From an uncultured bacterium (GTDB taxonomy: Bacteria > Hydrogenedentota > Hydrogenedentia > Hydrogenedentales > SLHB01), in contig CALEZK010000455.1 in NCBI GenBank assembly GCA_937928585.1, positions 1-15,321 on the forward strand: DNA of 15,321 nt, in the 5' to 3' direction. How positions within the stretch are numbered: position 1 is the stretch's first letter; every line of letters starts with the position of its first letter. Position numbers and translations under genes: made by a program. This document shows, in pieces, positions 7,894-14,279 of the stretch. Under the pieces are notes generated by a model. It was not told the DNA's origin. It ran no database searches and saw nothing but the letters and a program-made list of their open reading frames with translations.

Positions 7894-7978
7894 ATACGAG
7901 ATACGAGATACGAGTTAGGATTAAGAATTACGATTACGATTACGATTACGATTACGAGCACGAGCACGAGCACGAGCA
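7894..7978. repeat. Tandem short repeat tract: (ATACGAG)3 then (ATTACG)5(AGCACG)3
   Basis: Three perfect copies of ATACGAG occupy 7894-7914. After a 12-nt break come five perfect ATTACG units (7927-7956) and three AGCACG units (7957-7974), ending in a partial AGCA. The units share an ACGA core, so the arrays look like variants of one expanding word. The tract lies between the GNAT gene and the SDR gene, in no convincing reading frame. No spacers of CRISPR type are present. Confidence 0.9.
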
Positions 7979-8104
7979 GAGTAGGAAATTTTCGGGGAGA
8001 GTTTGTTTTGGTTGAGGGGGGGAGATAGCATAGTTGGGCGTGTTTTTTTTTGCAGCCGAGGGGGGCTGTTTGTTGTGTGAACTTACTTGGTGGAGCGTTC
8101 TTGC

Positions 8105-8872
8105 ATGAAAGTTACAGGTAGCGTCTTTGTTGTGAGTGGCGGGGCTTCAGGGCTTGGGGAGGCGGTTTGCCGGGAGTTGGTTGGCGCGGGCGGCAAGGTG
8201 GTTGTCGCGGACATGAATGTTGAGGGGGGCAAACGGGTTGCCGCGGATCTTGGCGGTAGTGCGACGTTTTTGCAGACGGACGTTACGAACGAAGGGCAGG
8301 TCGAGGCGGCGGTGAAGTTGGCCGTGGAGAGCTTTGGCGGTTTGCATGGCGCGATTAGCTGTGCGGGAGTGGGGATGGCGATGCGCATCGTCTCGAAGAT
8401 GGGGCCACACCCGCTGGATGTATTCAAGACGGTTTTGGACATCAACCTTATCGGAACGTTTAACGTCATGCGGTTTGCGGCGAACGTCATGTCCCAGAAT
8501 TCGCCGAACGAAACTGGTGAACGCGGGGTGTTGATCAATACTGCGTCGGTGGCGGCGTTTGACGGGCAGATTGGTCAGATTGCGTACTCGGCGTCGAAGG
8601 CGGCAATTGTTGGCATGACGTTGCCGGTTGCGCGCGATCTTGCGAAGATGGGGATACGTTGCGTCACGATTGCGCCGGGCCTGTTCGATACGCCGTTGAT
8701 GGCGATGCTGCCGGAAGAGGTGAAAAAGGCGCTTGGGGAATCCGTACCGTTTCCGAATCGGCTGGGCGAGCCTGCGGAGTTCGCCGCGCTTGCGAAACAT
8801 ATTGTGGAGAACCCGATGTTGAACGGGGAGACGATTCGCCTGGACGGGGCGCTGCGGATGGCGCCGAAGTAA
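8105..8872 (+). CDS. Short-chain dehydrogenase, type-2 3-hydroxyacyl-CoA dehydrogenase-like
   Basis: The 255-aa protein has the classical SDR length and motifs. The dinucleotide loop is SGGASGLG (11-18), and D36 at the end of the second strand favours NAD(H). CAGVG lies at 86-90, with the catalytic set N114, S148, Y161 and K165. The region SVAAFDGQIGQIAYSASK (148-165) and the following IVGMTLPVARDLA resemble HSD17B10-type 3-hydroxyacyl-CoA dehydrogenases. Oxidation of a 3-hydroxyacyl-CoA in fatty-acid or branched-chain degradation is therefore the likeliest role, in the cytoplasm. The ATG at 8105 has GGAG (8092-8095) 9 nt upstream; a TTG at 8087 is in frame but lies before that site. The crotonase-family gene at 9592-10419 may act in the same pathway, though they are not in one operon. 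Confidence 0.9.
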   Translation: MKVTGSVFVVSGGASGLGEAVCRELVGAGGKVVVADMNVEGGKRVAADLGGSATFLQTDVTNEGQVEAAVKLAVESFGGLHGAISCAGVGMAMRIVSKMGPHPLDVFKTVLDINLIGTFNVMRFAANVMSQNSPNETGERGVLINTASVAAFDGQIGQIAYSASKAAIVGMTLPVARDLAKMGIRCVTIAPGLFDTPLMAMLPEEVKKALGESVPFPNRLGEPAEFAALAKHIVENPMLNGETIRLDGALRMAPK

Positions 8873-8958
8873 GGGGTGACCTTAGGCGGGTCGGTCGTCG
8901 AGAACAAATTGCTTGGCTGGGGTGTTACCTTTCCAGTTGATAGGTTTCCGTGTTGCTG

Positions 8959-9043
8959 CGCGCTTTCAGCGCGGGGCCTTTAGGGTGGTGACGTTTTCCA
9001 GGGGCGGATGCCCCTGGCAAGGGTTGCGATGCGCCTTTGGCGC
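8959..9043. repeat. Palindrome cluster B (REP-like hairpins)
   Basis: Three spaced palindromes lie in the SDR-ferritin intergenic region: CGCGC-tttca-GCGCG (8959-8973), CCAGGGGC-ggat-GCCCCTGG (8998-9017) and GCGCC-ttt-GGCGC (9031-9043). The order of short GC hairpin, longer central hairpin, short GC hairpin mirrors cluster A at 7213-7311, though the stem sequences differ. Confidence 0.65.
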
Positions 9044-9103
9044 GGAAAACGGTTGTGTTTTCGGAGCATGCGGATTTAGTTGGTGCTCGTGCTGAGATGA
9101 TTG

Positions 9104-9138
9104 CCTGTGATTCGTTTCATCAGATCGGGTATCACAGG
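9104..9138 (+). promoter_or_regulatory. 8-bp inverted repeat upstream of the ferritin-like gene
   Basis: CCTGTGAT (9104-9111) and ATCACAGG (9131-9138) are exact complements separated by 19 nt. The right arm ends 9 nt before the AAGGAG ribosome-binding site (9148-9153). It could be a protein operator or an mRNA hairpin affecting translation. It does not resemble a Fur box. Confidence 0.5.
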
Positions 9139-9160
9139 ATAGACAGGAAGGAGAGATGTT

Positions 9161-9586
9161 GTGGACAAGAATAAACTTATTGGGTTGCTGAACGAAGACC
9201 TTGCGGGCGAATTGGGGGCGATCATTCAGTACATCACGTATGCCGCCAAGGCGACGGGTCCGTACCGACCGCAGTTGGCGCAATTCTTCTTGCAGGAAGT
9301 CGCGGACGAGCAATTGCATGCGCAGTATCTTGCGAACAAGATTGTGGCACTTGGCGGAGAGCCGACGACGGTTCCGCGGGCGGTGCCGGCTGCGAAATCC
9401 AATCGCGAAATGCTGGAAGAGATTCTGAAGGCGGAGCGCAAAGCGACGGTGGATTACTCACTCCGCGCGAAGCAGGCGGAAGAGGCCGGTGACAAGGGAT
9501 TGCAGGTGCAGTTGGAAGACATGGTGCGCGACGAGAGCGGGCACAGCGAAGAGACGGAGCGCATGCTTCGCGACTGGATGCTGTAA
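9161..9586 (+). CDS. Ferritin-like four-helix-bundle protein
   Basis: The 141-aa product is an all-helical ferritin-like protein. Candidate di-iron ligands are all present in the family order: E17, E50 with H53 (DEQLH), E92, and E125 with H128 (DESGH). This suggests an iron-oxidising or iron-storage protein related to bacterioferritin and Dps-like proteins. A bacterioferritin haem methionine is not evident. Translation starts at a GTG preceded by a strong AAGGAG (9148-9153, spacing 7). The nearby ATG at 9156 is out of frame. The gene is monocistronic: it converges with the next gene, with only 5 bp between the stop codons. An inverted repeat sits just upstream of the ribosome-binding site. 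A role in iron handling or oxidative stress is inferred from the family. Confidence 0.88.
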   Translation: MDKNKLIGLLNEDLAGELGAIIQYITYAAKATGPYRPQLAQFFLQEVADEQLHAQYLANKIVALGGEPTTVPRAVPAAKSNREMLEEILKAERKATVDYSLRAKQAEEAGDKGLQVQLEDMVRDESGHSEETERMLRDWML

Positions 9587-9591
9587 GCGGT

Positions 9592-10419
9592 CTATTTCCC
9601 GGAGAACTGCGGGGGGCGTTTTTCCATGAATGAAAGAACGCCTTCGCGGAAATCTTCCGAGCCGAAGCTTTCCATCATTTCATTCGCGGCGAGATCGACG
9701 CTGGGTCCGAGCGAATTGAATAGGGCGTGCCAGATTTGGCGCTTCATCACGCGTAGCGAGCGCGGGGAGGACTGTGCCACGAGCTGCGCGGCGAATGCGC
9801 GCGCCGTTGCGAGCAATTCGTCGTTCGGGACTACACGACTGACCAATCCCATCCGCAGTGCTTCCGCGGCGTCAATGATGCGGGCGGTATAGAGCAGATC
9901 CATGGCGTTTTCAATGCCGACAATGCGGGGCAGGAGCCAGGCGATTCCATATTCAGCGATTAGACCGCGCTGGGCGAATGCGGTTCCGAATTTCGCCTTG
10001 TCGCTCGCGAATCGGAAGTCGTAGTAAAGCGGATGGACCATTCCAATGCCGACTGCGTGGCCGTTGATGGCGCCGATAATCGGCTTTCCTATTGCGGGCG
10101 GGAATGAGTACTGCTTTTTGAAATCCTCCGGGGTGTCCTCGGTGCAACCGGGCAGTGTTCCATCGGCGGTGACATCCGATGTGTCGACTTCGCCGCCCAT
10201 GACGCTGGTGAGGAGGCTCATGTCTGCGCCCGCGCAGAACCCACGACCCGCGCCTGTAACGATAATGGCGCGCACATCATCCCGCTGATCGGCGTCCGCC
10301 AATGCATGTTTGTATTCGGATTCCATGCGAAATGTCCACGCATTGAGTTTATCGGGGCGATTCAGCGTGATGGTCGCGATTTTTTCGCTCACGTCGTAGA
10401 CGATCTCTTCGTATTGCAT
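9592..10419 (-). CDS. Enoyl-CoA hydratase/isomerase (crotonase) family protein
   Basis: This 275-aa protein has the crotonase fold. NRPDKLNAW (20-28) leads to the first oxyanion-hole loop GAGRGFCAGADM (56-67). The second oxyanion loop follows at GHAVGIGM (119-126), then RGLIAEYGIAWLLPRIVG (150-167). By my manual alignment with rat mitochondrial hydratase, both catalytic glutamates (144 and 164) fall on non-acidic residues (V127 and F147). E155 in IAEYG occupies the place of the catalytic Asp of dienoyl-CoA isomerase. It may therefore be an isomerase rather than a hydratase. The C-terminal SFMEKRPPQFSGK is typical of the family. The ATG at 10419 has AAGGA 9 nt upstream; upstream in-frame codons to 10578 look non-coding. 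A role in acyl-CoA degradation is likely. Confidence 0.9.
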   Translation of the reverse strand: MQYEEIVYDVSEKIATITLNRPDKLNAWTFRMESEYKHALADADQRDDVRAIIVTGAGRGFCAGADMSLLTSVMGGEVDTSDVTADGTLPGCTEDTPEDFKKQYSFPPAIGKPIIGAINGHAVGIGMVHPLYYDFRFASDKAKFGTAFAQRGLIAEYGIAWLLPRIVGIENAMDLLYTARIIDAAEALRMGLVSRVVPNDELLATARAFAAQLVAQSSPRSLRVMKRQIWHALFNSLGPSVDLAANEMMESFGSEDFREGVLSFMEKRPPQFSGK

Positions 10420-10751
10420 GCGCGGTATTCCTTTGTAGTGCCCGGTTGGAAGTTGTGGAGTATAGAGGAAGCGGCGGGGATTTTCAGCGTGAGCAGATGG
10501 TGGACGCTTGCAGGAAGGCTTGGGTAGACGGCGCGAGATGGGGAATATCGTGACACAAACCGAGAAAAGTGCGAGCAAATTTGGTTCTGGATAGAGTCCA
10601 GAAAACCTCGAATTGGGATGTTAAGTGCTACTAGGCGCTGAACTTAATAGTACAAAATATGGGGTTTTAGGTCAAATTACCCCCTTTCATTGTGGTCAAT
10701 ATTTGTGTATACTTGACGGGTCTACTATATATTGTATGGGGAGAAATCAGG
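10420..10751. other. AT-rich gene-free leader before murC
   Basis: This 332-bp stretch separates the crotonase-family gene from murC and holds no convincing gene. From about 10560 it is clearly more AT-rich than its surroundings. Small dyads are visible: CTGGA-tagag-TCCAG (10587-10601), TTAAGT/ACTTAA (10621-10626 and 10642-10647) and GGGGT/ACCCC (10661-10665 and 10679-10683). A dyad also flanks a possible -10 box. The part nearest 10420 should hold the leftward crotonase gene's promoter; I could not pick one. Confidence 0.6.
10695..10717 (+). promoter_or_regulatory. Candidate -10 element inside a dyad upstream of murC
   Basis: TATACT (10708-10713) is a good -10 box placed 38 nt before the murC GTG, but no good -35 sits 16-18 nt upstream. 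The surrounding GTCAATAT (10695-10702) and ATACTTGAC (10709-10717) are inverted copies with one extra base, so a repressor or activator could bind over the promoter. The GGGGAG ribosome-binding site (10738-10743) lies downstream, as expected. Confidence 0.35.
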
Positions 10752-12185
10752 GTGACCGGCCTAAAGCGAAAGGTTCATTTCGTCGGTGTCGGCGGGATCC
10801 GCATGAGCGGTCTCGCGGAAATCCTTTTGAACCTTGGGTATGAAGTTTCCGGTTCCGACCTTTCTGCATCCGACATCACCGAACGGTTGATCGCGTTGGG
10901 TTTACGATTTCACGAAGGCCACATGGCTTCACAAGTAGGCGATGCAGACATCCTCGTCATTTCCGCCGCGGTGAAACCTGATAACCCTGAAGTGGTGGCT
11001 GCGCGCGAGCGAGGCGTGCCCGTGATTCAGCGCAGCGAGTTGCTTGCCGATCTAATGCGATTGAAACCGAACGCGATAGCGGTGGGCGGCACGCATGGGA
11101 AAACGACGACGACGTCGATGGTGAGCGCGATCCTCGATCACGCAAACATCGGCGCGACGAGCATCATCGGCGGGATCCTGCATCGAAGCGGTACGAATGC
11201 GCGCTGGGGTACGGGGGACTATCTTGTTGCGGAGGCTGACGAGCACGACGGTTCCTTTTTGCGGTTGCATCCGACGATAAGCGTAGTGACGAGCGTGGAT
11301 GCGGAGCATCTTGAATACTACGGCACGCTTGACAAGATTCAGCGGGCGTTCACGCAGTTCTGCAACATGGTGCCTTTCTACGGTTTTTCGATTGTGTGCT
11401 GGGACGACGAGAATACCCGCGCGTTCCATCCATCGATCGACAGTATTTGCGTGACGTATGGGACGGGCGAGGGGGCGGGACTTCGGGGCAGCAATGCGAC
11501 GCTGGTGGTGCCTGACAAGAACCGATCGAAAGCCGCGCAGCTTTCCAACCTGCGGACACGGTTCGATGTGACGAGTTATGACGAGCGATTGCATGTGAAG
11601 GGAAAGCTTGGTTCTCTGACGTGTAACGCGATTGGCGAGCACAACGTGCGAAACGCGCTGGCGGCTTGCGCGGTTGGGCTTTGCCTTGGCATGAAATTCC
11701 CTCATATTGCGGACGGGCTAAAGCTGTATGACGGCGTGCAGCGCCGGTTGCAGGTGTGCGGCGAGGTGAATGGCGTAACGGTCGTGGAAGACTACGCGCA
11801 CCATCCGACGGAGATTGCGAGCACGCTGGAGGCGGTGCGGTGGGTGGAGCCGAAACGCGTCATTGGAATCTTTCAGCCGCATCTGTACAGCAGGACGAAG
11901 TTTTTTTATACCGAGTTTGCTTCGGTACTGGCGCAATTCGATCGCGCGATCGTGACGGATATCTATCCCTCGCGGGAAGAGCCCATGCCCGGAGTGGACT
12001 CCGGATTGATCGTGGATGAAGTGCGGCGTATCGGTTCCGGCAGTGTGGAGCTTATCAAAGACATGAACGCCGTGCCGGCGGCGATCGCATCGGCCCTGGA
12101 GCCGGGCGATGTCGTGCTGATACTGGGGGCAGGGAATATCAATCGAATCGCGCAGCCGCTGCTTGCGGCGTTGGGAGCGCGATGA
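10752..12185 (+). CDS. murC: UDP-N-acetylmuramate--L-alanine ligase MurC
   Basis: The 477-aa product has the expected length for MurC, the cytoplasmic ATP-dependent ligase that adds L-alanine to UDP-MurNAc. The N-terminal UDP-binding loop reads HFVGVGGIRMSGLAEIL (9-25). The ATP loop is GTHGKTTTT (113-121). Further marks are EADEHDGSFLRL, GEHNVRNALAA, VEDYAHHPTEI and QPHLYSRTKFFYTEF, all in the normal order for the central and C-terminal domains. One residue is odd: an Arg replaces the usually conserved Gly before MSG in the first loop. The GTG start at 10752 has GGGGAG (10738-10743) 8 nt upstream and begins right at the family's normal N-terminus. The stop overlaps the ftsQ ATG by 4 nt, so the two are translationally coupled. 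Confidence 0.97.
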   Translation: MTGLKRKVHFVGVGGIRMSGLAEILLNLGYEVSGSDLSASDITERLIALGLRFHEGHMASQVGDADILVISAAVKPDNPEVVAARERGVPVIQRSELLADLMRLKPNAIAVGGTHGKTTTTSMVSAILDHANIGATSIIGGILHRSGTNARWGTGDYLVAEADEHDGSFLRLHPTISVVTSVDAEHLEYYGTLDKIQRAFTQFCNMVPFYGFSIVCWDDENTRAFHPSIDSICVTYGTGEGAGLRGSNATLVVPDKNRSKAAQLSNLRTRFDVTSYDERLHVKGKLGSLTCNAIGEHNVRNALAACAVGLCLGMKFPHIADGLKLYDGVQRRLQVCGEVNGVTVVEDYAHHPTEIASTLEAVRWVEPKRVIGIFQPHLYSRTKFFYTEFASVLAQFDRAIVTDIYPSREEPMPGVDSGLIVDEVRRIGSGSVELIKDMNAVPAAIASALEPGDVVLILGAGNINRIAQPLLAALGAR

Positions 12186-12973
12186 TGGCGCGCGCGGCGA
12201 CAATGCGTCCTTATGGCGCTGGATACGCGCGACGCGTGGCGCGGCGCAGCGGGCGCGCGATGTTCACGACGATGATCCTGATGACGCTGGGGACCGCGGC
12301 GGGCTATGGCTTGTATGAATACGTATATGCATCGGGAAACTTTCAGCTCAAATCCATTCAAGTCGTGGGTGCGCGACTGCTGAAGGCGGAAGACATCGTG
12401 AATGCCGCGGGCGTATCCAGCGAAGACAACGTGATATTCATACGTTCGGGGCTTGTGGCGGATCGGGTTGAGGCTATGCCCTATATCGATTCCTGCAAGG
12501 TGACGCGCACGCTTCCGGATACGTTAACGATAACGATAACCGAGCGCTATCCGATTGCGACTTTGCTTGTTCACAACCATCCGTACGAGATCGACGAGAA
12601 CATGAACATACTGCGGCGATTGCTGGCGACCGAACCGCACACCGGCCCGCTGATCTCGCAGCTTGCCGATGTTGGCGCGGTGGAACCGGGGGTTCAGCTT
12701 GCGCAGCCACCGCTTCGCGTGGCGATCGAGGTTTGGAAGGCCTTCGCGGAGACCTCTATGGCGCGGGACGTGACAGTGTCCGAGATTGCGGCGGCGGGAA
12801 CGAACGACATTCGGATGTATTGCGATGAGTTGCCCTTTGAGATTCGATGGGGGCGTGACAATGTAGTCCAGCAGGCGATGAATCTTGACTTGTTATGGCA
12901 ACAACGAGGTCCGGAGCTGCCGTGTGTGGCGTATCTGGATCTTCGATTTGGCCAAGACTTGGCCTGTAAATAG
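12182..12973 (+). CDS. ftsQ: Cell division protein FtsQ
   Basis: The 263-aa product has FtsQ architecture. A basic cytoplasmic N-terminus (1-26, many Arg) leads to one transmembrane helix (about 27-48). A POTRA domain follows: FQLKSIQVVGARLLKAEDIV, then a turn containing PYIDSCKVTRTLPDTLTITITE and ERYPIA, about residues 54-125. The C-terminal beta domain ends YLDLRFGQDLACK, the usual final strands. FtsQ anchors the FtsBL subcomplex in the divisome on the periplasmic side. Identification rests on the POTRA pattern and position between murC and ftsZ. The ATG overlaps the murC stop (ATGA); a second ATG directly follows at 12185. No ftsA or ddl gene lies next to it. Confidence 0.93.
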   Translation: MMARAATMRPYGAGYARRVARRSGRAMFTTMILMTLGTAAGYGLYEYVYASGNFQLKSIQVVGARLLKAEDIVNAAGVSSEDNVIFIRSGLVADRVEAMPYIDSCKVTRTLPDTLTITITERYPIATLLVHNHPYEIDENMNILRRLLATEPHTGPLISQLADVGAVEPGVQLAQPPLRVAIEVWKAFAETSMARDVTVSEIAAAGTNDIRMYCDELPFEIRWGRDNVVQQAMNLDLLWQQRGPELPCVAYLDLRFGQDLACK

Positions 12974-13037
12974 TCACGATAACAACGGCGGCAGAGCGCC
13001 AGCGATATGGCGGCGCGAACGGTGGGGAGAGAGAGTG

Positions 13038-14279
13038 ATGCCGATTCAGATTAACAAAGAGCTTTCGTCGTTCGATCAGCAAGCGGTCATCAAAGTATGC
13101 GGCATTGGCGGGGGCGGCGGTAATGCCGTTGGCCGAATGATCGAGGCAGAGATGAAGGATGTGGAATTCATCACTATCAATACGGACGCGCAGGCTCTGA
13201 AACATTCGCCGGCGGGCACGCGCCTTCAGATTGGCGATATTGGCCTTGGTGCGGGCGCGAAGCCGGAGATGGGGCAGCAGGCGGCGTTGGACGATCGCGA
13301 GAGCATCCATGACGTGCTTCGCGGCGCGGACATGATTTTTCTTACGGCGGGAATGGGCGGCGGCACGGGCACGGGCGCTACGCCAATCGTGGCTGAAGTT
13401 GCGAAAGAGACGGGCGCGCTGACGGTTGCGATCGTAACGCTGCCGTTTCAGTTCGAGGGACGGGCGCGCTATGACAATGCGATGAAGGGGCTGGCGGCAC
13501 TTGAACCCCATGTGGACGCGCTGATTGTAGTACCCAACGACCGGTTGTCGCTGTTATGCCACGAGAACATTTCATTTCTTAACGCGTTTCGGCTTGCGGA
13601 CGAGGTGCTGCACAACGGCGTGCGGGCGATCTCCGAGTTAATAACGACCACGGGGCTAATCAACCTCGACTTTGCGGACGTGCGCACGATCATGTCGAAC
13701 AGCGGACGCGCTTTGATGGGAATTGGATCCGCGGAAGACGACAAGCGCGCGGTGCGCGCGGCGCAGGAAGCGATTGTCTGTCCGTTGCTTGAAAAGTCGA
13801 GCATAGACGGCGCAATCGGTGTTATAGTGAACATCAAGGGCGGCAGCGACATGAGCATGCGGGAGGTTCACGAGGCCGTGACGACGGTGCAGAAGGCGGC
13901 GCACCCGAATGCGAACATAATATTCGGCGCGATTATTGATGACGAGCCGCGGCCCGAGATTCAGGTGACGGTGATTGCCGCTGGTTTCCCGTATGAGGCG
14001 ATGATGCCGCGGCAGGATGACTTTAGCTCCAGCGTATCGCTAACATTTGAAGTGGACGAGACGATGGAAGTTGCACCGGTGCATCAGGAGCCGCCTGCAT
14101 TGCCGCGTCCGTTGCCAATTGTGGCGCAGCAGGAAGTGTTCAACTTTACGGCAGCCGAGCCGATTACGCATCACGAAGAAGAACGATTGCCGGAGTCGGT
14201 GTACCCGTTCCCGACACGCGAGCCGGATGAGGACATGGGTATACCTGCGTTCATGCGAAAGAGGATGCAGAAAAAGTGA
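13038..14279 (+). CDS. ftsZ: Cell division GTPase FtsZ
   Basis: The 413-aa product is a complete FtsZ, the tubulin-like GTPase that forms the Z-ring. Visible motifs are KVCGIGGGGGNAV (19-31), NTDAQAL (48-54) and the tubulin signature GGGTGTG (107-113). LPFQFEGRARY (135-145) follows, then the T7 synergy loop N209-L-D-F-A-D214, whose acidic residues complete the neighbouring subunit's GTPase site. A variable linker runs from about 325 to 395. The C-terminal peptide MGIPAFMRKRMQKK matches the conserved tail that binds partners such as FtsA and ZipA. The ATG at 13038 follows GGGGAG (13024-13029) with 8-nt spacing; the first 65 bases after ftsQ look untranslated. The stop overlaps the next gene's GTG by 4 nt. 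Confidence 0.98.
   Translation: MPIQINKELSSFDQQAVIKVCGIGGGGGNAVGRMIEAEMKDVEFITINTDAQALKHSPAGTRLQIGDIGLGAGAKPEMGQQAALDDRESIHDVLRGADMIFLTAGMGGGTGTGATPIVAEVAKETGALTVAIVTLPFQFEGRARYDNAMKGLAALEPHVDALIVVPNDRLSLLCHENISFLNAFRLADEVLHNGVRAISELITTTGLINLDFADVRTIMSNSGRALMGIGSAEDDKRAVRAAQEAIVCPLLEKSSIDGAIGVIVNIKGGSDMSMREVHEAVTTVQKAAHPNANIIFGAIIDDEPRPEIQVTVIAAGFPYEAMMPRQDDFSSSVSLTFEVDETMEVAPVHQEPPALPRPLPIVAQQEVFNFTAAEPITHHEEERLPESVYPFPTREPDEDMGIPAFMRKRMQKK

Noticed and set aside
7752..7973. Reverse-strand open frame encoding a Leu-Val-Ile repeat
   Set aside because: It is produced by translating the tandem hexamer tract and the antisense of the GNAT gene; it shows no independent coding signs.
7894..7978. 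Possible CRISPR array
   Set aside because: The units are directly abutting 6- and 7-mers with no spacers, and no cas genes are present.
8043..8068. T9 run next to a CAGCC/GGCTG hairpin before the SDR gene
   Set aside because: The T-run precedes the stem on the + strand, and on the other strand the tail is A-rich, so neither orientation fits an intrinsic terminator.
9104..9138. CRP-like site (TGTGA...TCACA)
   Set aside because: The half-sites are 21 nt apart rather than the 6 nt expected, so a CRP-type site is not supported.
10713..10740. Promoter TTGACG with TATGGG for murC
   Set aside because: Initiation would fall after the GGGGAG ribosome-binding site and leave almost no leader, so this pair is unlikely to drive murC.
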